The notes under the pieces were generated by a model. That model searched no databases. It had not been told where the DNA came from and saw only the letters and a program-made list of their open reading frames with translations. Below, piece after piece: positions 25,264 to 33,835 of a DNA stretch of 64,000 nucleotides (position 1 is the first letter of the stretch; every line of letters begins with the position of its first letter). The stretch covers positions 186,001 through 250,000 of the forward strand of contig JAXMDZ010000001.1 of the NCBI GenBank assembly GCA_046348585.1. Reading direction: 5' to 3'. Both the position numbers and the translations under genes were made by a program. The stretch is from JADZAI01 sp046348585 (GTDB taxonomy: Bacteria > Pseudomonadota > Alphaproteobacteria > Micropepsales > Micropepsaceae).

Positions 25264-26298
25264 ATGAAGTTCCTCGACCAGGCGAAAATCTATGTGAAGG
25301 CCGGCGACGGCGGCGACGGCGCCGTCTCGTTCCGGCGCGAAAAGTTCATCGAGTTCGGCGGGCCGGACGGCGGCGACGGCGGCCGCGGCGGCGACGTGAT
25401 CATCGAGGCGGTCGAGAATCTCAACACGCTGATCGACTATCGCTACCAGCAGCATTTCCGCGCCGGGCGCGGCACCAACGGCATGGGCAAGCAGCGCTCC
25501 GGTCCCGGCGGCGCGGACATCGTGCTGAAAGTGCCGGTCGGCACCGAGCTGCTCGACGAGGACGGCGAGACGCTGCTGCACGATTTCGCCGAGGCCGGCG
25601 AGCGCTTCGTCTTCCTGAAGGGCGGCAATGGCGGCTTCGGCAACGCCTATTTCAAGAGCTCGACCAACCGCACCCCGCGCCGCGCCAATCCCGGCGAGAA
25701 GCGCGAGGAGCGCACCGTCTGGCTGCGCCTGAAGCTGATCGCCGACGCGGCGCTGATCGGCCTGCCCAACGCCGGCAAGTCGACCTTCCTGGCGGCGGTG
25801 AGCGCGGCGCGGCCGAAGATCGCCGACTATCCCTTCACCACCCTCGCCCCGCAGCTCGGCGTCGTCGCCATCGACGGCGCGGAGTTCGTGCTGGCCGACC
25901 TGCCGGGCCTCATCGAAGGCGCGCACGAGGGCGTCGGCCTGGGCGACCGCTTCCTCGGCCATATCGAACGCTGCCGCGTCGTGCTTCATCTCGTCGACGG
26001 CACGCAATCGGCCATCGTGAAGGCCTACCGCACGATCCGCCGCGAGCTGGAGGCCTATGGCGCGGGCCTCGACGAGAAGGCCGAGATCGTCGGCCTCAAC
26101 AAGATCGACGCGATCCCGCCGGCCGAGCTGAAGCGCAAGATGGCGGCCCTCGCCAAGGCGAGCGGGGCCAAGGTGTTCGCGCTGTCGGGCGCGACCGGAG
26201 ACGGCGTGAAGGAGGTCCTCCGGGCCATGCGGGTGCGCATCGGACGGGCGGCCAGAGCCGAGGAAGCGGTGGAGCCGGCCGCGCCCTGGCGGCCATGA
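25264..26298 (+). CDS. obg: GTPase Obg
   Basis: The 344-residue protein has the Obg N-terminal glycine-rich domain (MKFLDQAKIYVKAGDGGDGA, GGDGGRGGDV) and a G domain with GLPNAGKST (Walker A), DLPGLIEGAHEG (switch II) and NKID. Obg binds the 50S subunit and acts in ribosome assembly and stringent control. The C-terminal extension is short and Glu/Ala rich. The start is the Met of the canonical MKFLD sequence. It overlaps proB by 4 bases (ATGA). Confidence 0.96.
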   Translation: MKFLDQAKIYVKAGDGGDGAVSFRREKFIEFGGPDGGDGGRGGDVIIEAVENLNTLIDYRYQQHFRAGRGTNGMGKQRSGPGGADIVLKVPVGTELLDEDGETLLHDFAEAGERFVFLKGGNGGFGNAYFKSSTNRTPRRANPGEKREERTVWLRLKLIADAALIGLPNAGKSTFLAAVSAARPKIADYPFTTLAPQLGVVAIDGAEFVLADLPGLIEGAHEGVGLGDRFLGHIERCRVVLHLVDGTQSAIVKAYRTIRRELEAYGAGLDEKAEIVGLNKIDAIPPAELKRKMAALAKASGAKVFALSGATGDGVKEVLRAMRVRIGRAARAEEAVEPAAPWRP

Positions 26299-27407
26299 CC
26301 TCGCGCCTCGCCACCGCGCGCCGCATCGTCGTCAAGATCGGCTCGTCCACCCTCGTCTCGCCCGAAGGCGAGCCGCAGCGCGTCTGGCTGAACCGGCTGT
26401 GCGGCGACATCGCGGCGCTGAAGGCCGGCGGCGCGGAACTGATCGTCGTCTCCTCGGGCGCCATCGCGCTGGGGCGGCGGCGGCTGAAACTGCCCAAGGG
26501 CGCGCTGAAGCTGGAGGAGGCGCAGGCCGCCGCCAGCGTCGGCCAGATCGCCCTCGCCCAGGCCTGGACCGAGGCGCTGGCCGCCAATGGCCTGACCGCC
26601 GCGCAGATCCTGCTGACCCTCGACGACACCGAGGAGCGCCGCCGCTATCTCAACGCCCGCGCGACGCTGGGCGCGCTGATGCAATTGGGCGCGGTGCCGG
26701 TCATCAACGAGAACGACACGGTGGCGACTGCCGAGATCCGCTTCGGCGACAACGACCGCCTCGCCGCCCGCGTCGCCGCGATGGTCGGCGCGGACTGCCT
26801 GGTGCTGCTCTCCGACATCGACGGTCTTTATACGGACAATCCGGTGAAGAACGCCGCCGCCGTCTTCCTGCCCGAGATTTCCGAGATCACGCCCGAGATC
26901 GAGGCGATGGCCGGGCGTCCCGGCAGCGACATGGGTTCGGGCGGCATGGTGACGAAGCTGCTGGCGGCGAAGATCGCGACCGCCGCCGGCTGCCACATGG
27001 CGATCGCGCTGGGCCAGGTCGATCACCCGCTGCGCCGCCTCGCCGAAGGCGGCCGCGCGACCTGGGTGCTGGCGAAGTCGAACCCCGCCGCGGCCCGCAA
27101 GCAGTGGATTCTGGGCGCGCTGAAACCCGCCGGGGCGCTGACCGTGGACGACGGCGCGGTGCGGGCGCTGAAAGCCGGCAAGAGCCTGCTGCCCGCCGGG
27201 ATGACGGCGGTCGAAGGCGCGTTCGAGCGCGGCGACGCGGTGAGCGTGCGCGACGGCGCGGGCCTTGAGGTGGCGCGCGGCCTTGCCGCCTATGCCAGCG
27301 AGGACGCGGTGCGGCTGATCGGCCGGCGCAGCGCCGACATCGAAAGCGTGCTCGGCTATGCCGGGCGCGCCGCGATGATCCACCGCGACGATCTGGTCGT
27401 GCTATAG
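26295..27407 (+). CDS. proB: Glutamate 5-kinase
   Basis: The 370-residue enzyme has an amino-acid-kinase domain (VVKIGSSTLV, VSSGAIALGRRRL, NENDTVATAEIRFGDND, and the glycine-rich GSDMGSGGMVTKL) and a C-terminal PUA domain (about residues 280-365). It phosphorylates glutamate, the first step to proline, and is usually inhibited by proline. The ATG overlaps the obg stop. proA follows after 10 bases, so both steps to glutamate semialdehyde are coexpressed. Confidence 0.96.
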   Translation: MTSRLATARRIVVKIGSSTLVSPEGEPQRVWLNRLCGDIAALKAGGAELIVVSSGAIALGRRRLKLPKGALKLEEAQAAASVGQIALAQAWTEALAANGLTAAQILLTLDDTEERRRYLNARATLGALMQLGAVPVINENDTVATAEIRFGDNDRLAARVAAMVGADCLVLLSDIDGLYTDNPVKNAAAVFLPEISEITPEIEAMAGRPGSDMGSGGMVTKLLAAKIATAAGCHMAIALGQVDHPLRRLAEGGRATWVLAKSNPAAARKQWILGALKPAGALTVDDGAVRALKAGKSLLPAGMTAVEGAFERGDAVSVRDGAGLEVARGLAAYASEDAVRLIGRRSADIESVLGYAGRAAMIHRDDLVVL

Positions 27408-27417
27408 GCGAAACCCC

Positions 27418-28692
27418 ATGAACGCGCCCGCCGCCATGTCCGAAACCGACGCCCTGATGCTCGCGATGGGCGCGAAGGCGCGCGCCGCGGCGCGGGCGCT
27501 GGCGCACTCGACCGCCGCCCAGCGCACGCGGGCGCTGGAACTGGCGGCGGCGGCGATCCGCGCCCATGCGCCCGCCATTCTGGCCGCCAACGCCAAGGAC
27601 ATGGCGGCGGCGTCGAACCTTTCGGCCGCGATGCGCGACCGGCTGATGCTGGATGCGAAACGCATCGAGGCGACCGCCGACGGCGTCGCGCTGGTCGCCG
27701 CCCTGCCCGACCCGCTGGGCGAGGTGATCAAGGACTGGACGCGGCCGAACGGCCTGCGCTTCCAGCGCGTGCGCGTGCCGATCGGGGTGATCGGCATCGT
27801 CTATGAGAGCCGTCCCAACGTCACCGCCGACGCCGCCGCGCTCTGCATCCGTTCGGGCAATGCGGCGATCCTGCGCGGCGGTTCGGAAAGCCTGAACTCA
27901 TCGCGCGCCCTGCACGCCGCGATGGTCGAGGGCCTCGCCGCCGCCGGACTGCCGGCCGAGGCGGTGCAATTGGTGCCGACCGCCGACCGCGCCGCCGTCG
28001 GCGCGATGCTGTCCGGCCTCGGCGGGGCGCTGGACCTGATGATCCCGCGCGGCGGCAAGAGCCTCGTCGCCCGCGTGCAGGCCGAGGCCCGCGTGCCGGT
28101 GCTGGGCCATCTGGAAGGCCTCAACCACACCTATGTCCACGCGTTAGCCGATCCGGCCAAGGCGCGGGCCATCGTGCTCAACGCCAAGATGCGCCGCACC
28201 GGCGTCTGCGGCGCGACCGAGACGGTGCTGGTCGACCGCGCGGTGCTGGAGACGCTGGGCCGCGCCATCGCCGCCGATCTTCTGGCCGCCGGCTGCGCCG
28301 TCAGGGGCGATGCGGCGGTCGCGGCGCTCGATCCGCGCATCGCGCCGGCGAGCGAAGAGGACTGGCGCACCGAGCATCTCGACGCGATCGTCAATATGAA
28401 GGCGGTCGCCGGGCCGGACGAAGCGATCGCCCATATCGCCGCCTGCGGCACGCAGCACACCGACGCCATCCTCACCGAGGACGCCGCCGTGGCGGAGGAT
28501 TTCCTCGCCCGCGTCGACAGCGCCATCGTGCTGTGGAACGCCTCGACCCAGTTCGCCGACGGCGGCGAGTTCGGCTTCGGGGCCGAGATCGGCATCGCCA
28601 CCGGCAAGCTGCACGCCCGCGGCCCGGTCGGCGCGGCCGAACTCACCGCCTACAAGACGGTCGTGCGCGGCAGCGGCCAGATCAGGCCCTGA
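27418..28692 (+). CDS. proA: Gamma-glutamyl phosphate reductase
   Basis: The 424-residue aldehyde-dehydrogenase-fold enzyme carries the catalytic cysteine region MRRTGVCGATETVLVDR and NASTQFADGGEFGFGAEIGI, both conserved in ProA. It reduces gamma-glutamyl phosphate to glutamate-5-semialdehyde with NADPH, directly after ProB. Its transcript probably ends at the hairpin 28714-28739, which can serve both strands. Confidence 0.96.
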   Translation: MNAPAAMSETDALMLAMGAKARAAARALAHSTAAQRTRALELAAAAIRAHAPAILAANAKDMAAASNLSAAMRDRLMLDAKRIEATADGVALVAALPDPLGEVIKDWTRPNGLRFQRVRVPIGVIGIVYESRPNVTADAAALCIRSGNAAILRGGSESLNSSRALHAAMVEGLAAAGLPAEAVQLVPTADRAAVGAMLSGLGGALDLMIPRGGKSLVARVQAEARVPVLGHLEGLNHTYVHALADPAKARAIVLNAKMRRTGVCGATETVLVDRAVLETLGRAIAADLLAAGCAVRGDAAVAALDPRIAPASEEDWRTEHLDAIVNMKAVAGPDEAIAHIAACGTQHTDAILTEDAAVAEDFLARVDSAIVLWNASTQFADGGEFGFGAEIGIATGKLHARGPVGAAELTAYKTVVRGSGQIRP

Positions 28693-28713
28693 AGCGGGGA
28701 CGGCGAAAAGACG

Positions 28714-28739
28714 AAGGCCGCCGGTTTCCCGGCGGCCTT
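28714..28739. terminator. Bidirectional terminator between proA and a lipoprotein gene
   Basis: AAGGCCGCCGG pairs perfectly with CCGGCGGCCTT (11 bp, TTTC loop). On the minus strand the stem is followed by CGTCTTTTCG. The genes on both sides converge on it. Confidence 0.7.
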
Positions 28740-28764
28740 GCGACATCCCGAAGAACCGGACGTC

Positions 28765-29118
28765 TTACGACGGCTTCTTCGTGCACTCCTTCTGGACCTT
28801 TTCCATGATGGGCATGATCGCCGGAACGATCGCCATCAGGTCCTCTTCCTTGTAGCCGGCCGCTTCGAGCGCCGCCTTGGCCTTGGCTTCGTCCTTCTGA
28901 AGTTCCGGATCGGCCATGATCAGGAAGATCTTCTTGGTCTTGTCGTCGAGTTCCTTGTCCATGATCTCGACGGCGCAGGCGCAGTCCTGCGTCGCGGCGT
29001 CGGGCGACTTCTGGCACATCTCCAGCGCCTTGGTCTTGAACTCCGACGAACCGCCGCAGGCGCTGAGGCCGGCCGCGAGAAGAATGGCCGCAAGAGCGGT
29101 ACCGGTACGATTGAGCAT
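28765..29118 (-). CDS. Small cysteine-containing lipoprotein
   Basis: The 117-residue product begins with a lipoprotein signal (LLAAGLSAC, lipidated Cys about residue 21), followed by a helical, Lys/Glu-rich mature domain with a CXC pair (DCACAV) and two further Cys (EMCQKS, KECTKK). It is likely anchored in a membrane facing the periplasm. No enzyme motif seen and no family recognised. It stands alone between converging proA and divergent nadD. Confidence 0.65.
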   Translation of the reverse strand: MLNRTGTALAAILLAAGLSACGGSSEFKTKALEMCQKSPDAATQDCACAVEIMDKELDDKTKKIFLIMADPELQKDEAKAKAALEAAGYKEEDLMAIVPAIMPIMEKVQKECTKKPS

Positions 29119-29279
29119 GTGAGAAATCTCCCCGATTGACGCGAACCCTTATGGCTGCTTCGCGCCCTCTTGTCATGCCGCAATGCACGCCGGGCGCCGA
29201 GGGCGTTTGACATTCGCATGAATGTCGTCCACGCATGGGGCGGTAATATCCATTTCGAGCATAAAGCGCGACCGCCCCG

Positions 29280-29903
29280 ATGAACCGCCTCGTTTCGCGC
29301 GCCCTGGCGCCGCCGACGCGGTTGCGCGTGGGGCTGTTCGGCGGTTCGTTCAACCCGCCGCATCAAGGCCATCGCCACGCCAGCCTGGTGGCCCTGCGCC
29401 GCCTCGGGCTCGACGCCGTGTGGTGGCTGGTGACGCCCGGCAATCCGCTGAAGAACCTCGGCGAGCTCGCCCCGCTCGACCAGCGGCTGAAGGCCGCCGT
29501 GGCGCTGGAGAACCACCCTCGCATCCATGTGACGACGCTCGAATCGAGTCTGGGCACCCGCTACACCGCCGATACGCTGGGCGCGATCCGGCGCGTCTTC
29601 CCGGCCATCAACTTCGTCTGGATCATGGGCGCCGACAATCTGGCGACCATCCATTGCTGGCGCGACTGGCAGGCCATCTTCACGACCATGCCCATCGCGG
29701 TGGTGGCGCGGCCGGGCTACGCCTTGAAGGCCCTCGCCTCGCCCGCCGCGCGGCGCTTCGAGGCCGGGCGCATCGATCCGGACGACGCGGCGCTGCTGCC
29801 CTTCATGCGGCCGCCGGCCTGGACCTATCTCGACGACCGGCTCGATCCCGCCTCCTCGACCGCCATCCGGGCCCGCGGCCTATGGCCGGTCGGACCGGCG
29901 TGA
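29280..29903 (+). CDS. nadD: Nicotinate-nucleotide adenylyltransferase
   Basis: The 207-residue protein has the nucleotidyltransferase motif GLFGGSFNPPHQGH and the C-terminal STAIRARG. It adenylates nicotinate mononucleotide to the dinucleotide amidated by NadE, for which a NadE-like protein is at 2326-3306. nadD-rsfS-rlmH is a common order. Confidence 0.95.
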   Translation: MNRLVSRALAPPTRLRVGLFGGSFNPPHQGHRHASLVALRRLGLDAVWWLVTPGNPLKNLGELAPLDQRLKAAVALENHPRIHVTTLESSLGTRYTADTLGAIRRVFPAINFVWIMGADNLATIHCWRDWQAIFTTMPIAVVARPGYALKALASPAARRFEAGRIDPDDAALLPFMRPPAWTYLDDRLDPASSTAIRARGLWPVGPA

Positions 29904-30016
29904 TAGGATCACCGCCAGATTGCCCTTAACGGAGCCCGAGTCCCCTGCCTGCCAAGACCCCCAAGACGTCCAAGACGCCCGCAAAGGCGAAGACCGCCAA
30001 GGCCGCGCCCAAGGGC

Positions 30017-30478
30017 GTGACCAAGACCGCCGAACGCAAGGCCAAGCGCGCCGCCAAGGCCGTCCTGCCCGAAGCCGCCGCGCCCGCGCCGAAAAAGGCC
30101 GCGCCGAAAAAGGCCGCCAAGACCGCGAAGCGCGCCTTCGAGCCGCTGCTGAAATCGGTCCTCGCCCAGCTGGAGGACGACAAGGCCGAGAACGTCGTCA
30201 CCATCGACCTGGAAGGCCGCGCCTCGTTCGCCGATGTGATGGTGATCGCGTCCGGCCGCTCGGCCCGTCATGTCGCCTCCAGCGCCGATCATCTGGCCGA
30301 GCGCGTCAAGGCCGACGGCTTCGGCCGCGCCGTGGTCGAGGGCGAGAAGACCGGCGACTGGGCGATCGTCGATTGCGGCGACGTGGTGGTCCATCTGTTC
30401 CGCCCTGAAGTGCGCGAGTTCTACGACCTCGAATCGATGTGGTCGGCCGCCGAAGGCGTGCGCGCCGCCAATTCGTGA
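30017..30478 (+). CDS. rsfS: Ribosomal silencing factor RsfS with a basic N-terminal tail
   Basis: The 153-residue form from GTG 30017 has the RsfS core (SVLAQLEDDKAENVVTIDLE, ADVMVIASGRSARHV, GDWAIVDCGDVVVHLF). RsfS blocks subunit joining by binding L14. A Lys/Ala/Pro-rich tail precedes the core, and the frame extends upstream to a CTG at 29945 that has a GGAG 10 bases before it, which would add 24 similar residues. The start is therefore uncertain. The gene overlaps rlmH by 4 bases. Confidence 0.9.
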   Translation: MTKTAERKAKRAAKAVLPEAAAPAPKKAAPKKAAKTAKRAFEPLLKSVLAQLEDDKAENVVTIDLEGRASFADVMVIASGRSARHVASSADHLAERVKADGFGRAVVEGEKTGDWAIVDCGDVVVHLFRPEVREFYDLESMWSAAEGVRAANS

Positions 30479-30921
30479 AGCTGTTGCTGCTGGCGGGCGG
30501 CCGCGCCGCCGCCGCGCCCGAGACCCGCGAGGCGGAAGCCTATCTGAAGCGCGCCGCCGCCGCCGGGCGGCGGATCGGCCTGAAAGCCGCCGAACTCGTC
30601 GAGATCGACGAGCGCAAGGCGAACTGGCTGGAGGCGGTGCCCAAGGGCGGCGTCCTGCTGGCGCTGGACGAGCGCGGCGACAATCTGTCGAGCCCGGAGC
30701 TCGCCGCCCTGCTGCGCCGTCATCTGGAGGGCGGCGTCCCCGCCTTCTGCTGGGCGATCGGCGCGGCGGACGGCCTGCCCCCCGCGGTGCGCGCGGCGGC
30801 CCGCCACACCATCGCCTTCGGCCGCGCCACCTGGCCGCATATGCTGGTGCGGGTGATGGCGGCCGAGCAGGTTTACCGCGCGGTCACACTCCTGACCGAC
30901 CATCCCTATCACCGGGCCTGA
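30475..30921 (+). CDS. rlmH: 23S rRNA pseudouridine-1915 N3-methyltransferase RlmH
   Basis: The 148-residue SPOUT protein starts at a GTG overlapping the rsfS stop (GTGA). It contains VLLALDERGDNLSSPELAALL and the trefoil-knot end TWPHMLVRVMAAEQVYRAVTLL. It methylates pseudouridine 1915 in helix 69, acting after subunit joining. Length is normal for the family. Confidence 0.94.
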   Translation: MKLLLLAGGRAAAAPETREAEAYLKRAAAAGRRIGLKAAELVEIDERKANWLEAVPKGGVLLALDERGDNLSSPELAALLRRHLEGGVPAFCWAIGAADGLPPAVRAAARHTIAFGRATWPHMLVRVMAAEQVYRAVTLLTDHPYHRA

Positions 30922-31015
30922 ACGCCCTTGCGGGCGCGGCGATCGAGAGTCCGGCGATGACACGGTGCCGCCCCATTCCTATGTTTGCTTCGTCGCCATC
31001 GTGAACGGACCTGCC

Positions 31016-32593
31016 ATGACTGCCCGCCCGCGCCCCATCGTGCTCTGCATCCTCGACGGCTGGGGCTATCGCGAGACGCGCGAGGCCAACGCCGTCGCGC
31101 AGGCCCGCCTGCCGGTCTGGCGGGCGATGATGGCGCACGGCCCGGTCTGCTTCCTCAAGACCTCCGGCCCCGCCGTCGGCCTGCCCGAAGGCCAGATGGG
31201 CAATTCCGAGGTCGGGCACATGAATATCGGCGGCGGCCGGGTGCTGGTTCAGGACCTCGACCGGGTCGGCAACGCCATCGCGGACGGCTCGCTCGCCGCC
31301 AATCCGGTGCTGACGGACCTGATCGCCCGGACCAGGGCGGCGGGCGGCGCGCTGCACATTCTGGGGCTGCTCTCGCCGGGCGGCGTCCACAGCCATCAGG
31401 AGCACATCGCGGCGCTGGCGAAGATCGCCGCCGCCGCCGGTCTCAAGGTCGTCGTCCATCCCTTCTTCGACGGCCGCGACGTGCCGCCCAAGAGCGCGCT
31501 CGGCTTCCTGAAGGAGTTCGAGACGCTCATCGAAGGTGTGCCTGGCATCGCCATCGGCACGGCGGGCGGGCGCTTCTACGCTATGGACCGCGACCAGCGC
31601 TGGGATCGCGTCGCCCCCGCCTATGAGGCGATGGTGGCGGGCGCCGGCCCGCGCTTCGCCAGCGCCGGGGCGGCGGTCGAGGACGCCTATGCGCGCGACG
31701 TGACCGACGAGTTCGTCGAGCCGGCGGTGATCGGCGGCTACCAAGGGATGCGCGACGGCGACGGCGTGATCATGGCGAATTTCCGCGCCGACCGGGCGCG
31801 CGAGATCATGCTGGCGCTGCTCGATCCCACCTTCGACGGCTTCGCCCGCAGCCGCGTCGTGCGCTTCGCCGCCGCCGCCGGGGTGTCGGAATATTCCAAG
31901 CAGATCGCCGCGCTGATGCCCTCGCTGTTCCCGCCGCAGGACGTGCCTAACGCGCTGGGCGAAGTGCTGGCCAAGGCCGGGCTGAAGCAGCTGCGCATCG
32001 CCGAGACCGAGAAATACGCGCACGTCACCTTCTTCTTCAACGGCGGGCGCGAACTGGTGTTCGAGGGCGAGGAGCGCATCCTCGTCCCCTCGCCCAAGGT
32101 GCGCACCTACGATCTGAAGCCCGAGATGTCGGCCGTCGAAGTGACCGACGCGCTGGTCGCGGCGATCGACGGCGGAACCTTCGACGTCGTCGTCGTCAAT
32201 TACGCCAATGCCGATCAGGTCGGGCACACCGGCGACCTCGCCGCCGCGATCGCCGCCGTCGAGGCGGTCGATGCCTGTCTCGCCCGCGTCCAGGCGGCGG
32301 TCGAACGGGCGGGCGGCGTCATGCTGGTCACCGCCGATCACGGCAATGCCGAGATGATGGTCGATCCGGTCACCGGCGCGCCGCACACCGCCCATACCGT
32401 GCTCGACGTGCCGCTGATCCTCGTCAACGGCGCAGCGCTGAAGCGTCCGGTCGCGCTGAAGGACGGCAAGCTCGCCGATCTCGCGCCGACCATCCTTGAA
32501 ATCGCCGGACTTCCCGTGCCGGCGGAGATGACGGGCGTGTCGCTGCTGAGCGAGGCGGCGGCCCAAAGGCAGGCGCAGCGTGGCGCGGCCTAG
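31016..32593 (+). CDS. gpmI: 2,3-bisphosphoglycerate-independent phosphoglycerate mutase
   Basis: The 525-residue enzyme has the phosphatase-domain metal site LDGWGYRE (Asp14), the catalytic serine in GNSEVGH (Ser64), the DGRDVPP loop and the C-terminal metal ligands in TADHGNAEMM and THTA-like residues (PHTAHT). It interconverts 3- and 2-phosphoglycerate in glycolysis. The ATG at 31016 is supported by alignment with the usual N-terminus. It overlaps the EnvC-like gene by 14 bases. Confidence 0.96.
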   Translation: MTARPRPIVLCILDGWGYRETREANAVAQARLPVWRAMMAHGPVCFLKTSGPAVGLPEGQMGNSEVGHMNIGGGRVLVQDLDRVGNAIADGSLAANPVLTDLIARTRAAGGALHILGLLSPGGVHSHQEHIAALAKIAAAAGLKVVVHPFFDGRDVPPKSALGFLKEFETLIEGVPGIAIGTAGGRFYAMDRDQRWDRVAPAYEAMVAGAGPRFASAGAAVEDAYARDVTDEFVEPAVIGGYQGMRDGDGVIMANFRADRAREIMLALLDPTFDGFARSRVVRFAAAAGVSEYSKQIAALMPSLFPPQDVPNALGEVLAKAGLKQLRIAETEKYAHVTFFFNGGRELVFEGEERILVPSPKVRTYDLKPEMSAVEVTDALVAAIDGGTFDVVVVNYANADQVGHTGDLAAAIAAVEAVDACLARVQAAVERAGGVMLVTADHGNAEMMVDPVTGAPHTAHTVLDVPLILVNGAALKRPVALKDGKLADLAPTILEIAGLPVPAEMTGVSLLSEAAAQRQAQRGAA

Positions 32594-33746
32594 CGCGACG
32601 TTTCTGTTCGCTCTGGCGCTCGCGGGCCTCGCGGGCGCGGCGGAGGGTACCGCGCCCGCCCGCACGCCCGAGGAATTGCAGCAGCTTCAGGACGAGATCG
32701 CCCGCACCGAGGCCGAACGCGCCTCCGGCGAGGCCGAGCGGGCGCGCACCGCCGCCGAACTGGAAGGCCTGCAGGCCGAAGCGGCGGCCAGCGCCGCCGA
32801 GGTGCAGAAGCTGGAGCGCGCCCTGTCGCGGGCGGAGGCGCGCATCGCCGATCTCGCCGGGCGCGACGCCGAACTGACCGCCCAGCTGGACGAGCGCCGC
32901 GACCGTGTCGCCCCGCTGCTCGGCGCATTGCAGCGTCTGCGCCGCGATCCGCCGCCGGCGCTCGCGGTTTCGCCCGACGACGCCATCGGCGCGGCCCGCG
33001 GCGCGATGCTGATCGCCGCCGTCGCGGCGAAGCTGGAGAGCGAGGCGCGCGCGCTCGCCGCCGATCTGGAGACGCTGGGGCGCACCCGCGCGGCGCTGCT
33101 CGCCGAGCGCGACGCCGCCAAGGCCCGCACCGCAGAGATCGCCGCCCGGCGGGCCGAACTCGCCGCGCTGATCGAGCGCCGCCAGGCCGCCGTCGCGCGG
33201 CTGAACGAGGACGTCGCCGGGGCGGAGGCCGAGATCGCCGCGCTGGAGGCCCGGGCCGCCGACATGACCGAATTGCTGGCCTGGCTGGACGGCGGCGCGG
33301 ACGCCGCCGCCCCGGCCGCCGCCCGCCATGCCAAGACGGATTTCGCCGCCGCCAAGGGCCATGTCCTGTGGCCGGCCGCCGGGATCGTCGCGGGCCGTTT
33401 CGGCGAACCGGGCGCGGACGGCGCGCCGGCCCTCGGCCTCACCATCCGCACCCGCGCCGAGGCGCAGGTGACGGCCCCGGCGGATGGCGAAATCGTGTTT
33501 GCCGGGCCGTTCGAGGGCTATGGCCGCCTATTGATCCTCTCGCCGGGCGAGGGCTACTTTGTCGTGATCGGCGGGCTTGGGCGCCTGGACGCCGTGGAGG
33601 GCCAGCGCGTGCTGGCCGGTGAGCCTCTGGGAACCATGGCCGGCAGCGGCGCGGCGGGCGAGGCGTTGATGTATCTTGAGCTGCGCCGCGACGGCGCGCC
33701 GGTCGATCCTCTGCCGTGGCTCGCCCCGGCCGAGGCGAACGGGTAA
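32580..33746 (+). CDS. EnvC-like murein hydrolase activator
   Basis: The 388-residue protein starts at a GTG inside the gpmI end and has a signal peptide, a long coiled coil (about residues 30-235) and a LytM/M23-like domain (about 255-380). The zinc ligands of active LytM enzymes are missing: FVVIGG replaces the HxH-type segment. Like EnvC, it is therefore expected to activate amidases in septum splitting, not to cut peptidoglycan itself. The typical end LELRRDGAPVDPLPWL is kept. Confidence 0.86.
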   Translation: MARPSATFLFALALAGLAGAAEGTAPARTPEELQQLQDEIARTEAERASGEAERARTAAELEGLQAEAAASAAEVQKLERALSRAEARIADLAGRDAELTAQLDERRDRVAPLLGALQRLRRDPPPALAVSPDDAIGAARGAMLIAAVAAKLESEARALAADLETLGRTRAALLAERDAAKARTAEIAARRAELAALIERRQAAVARLNEDVAGAEAEIAALEARAADMTELLAWLDGGADAAAPAAARHAKTDFAAAKGHVLWPAAGIVAGRFGEPGADGAPALGLTIRTRAEAQVTAPADGEIVFAGPFEGYGRLLILSPGEGYFVVIGGLGRLDAVEGQRVLAGEPLGTMAGSGAAGEALMYLELRRDGAPVDPLPWLAPAEANG

Positions 33747-33835
33747 GGGATCGGATACGGACCGCCCTGCATCATGGGCGTCCGGATGAGTGAAGGCCCT
33801 GTCGGGCCGCATGCGTGGAACGAGGCGCGAACGAG

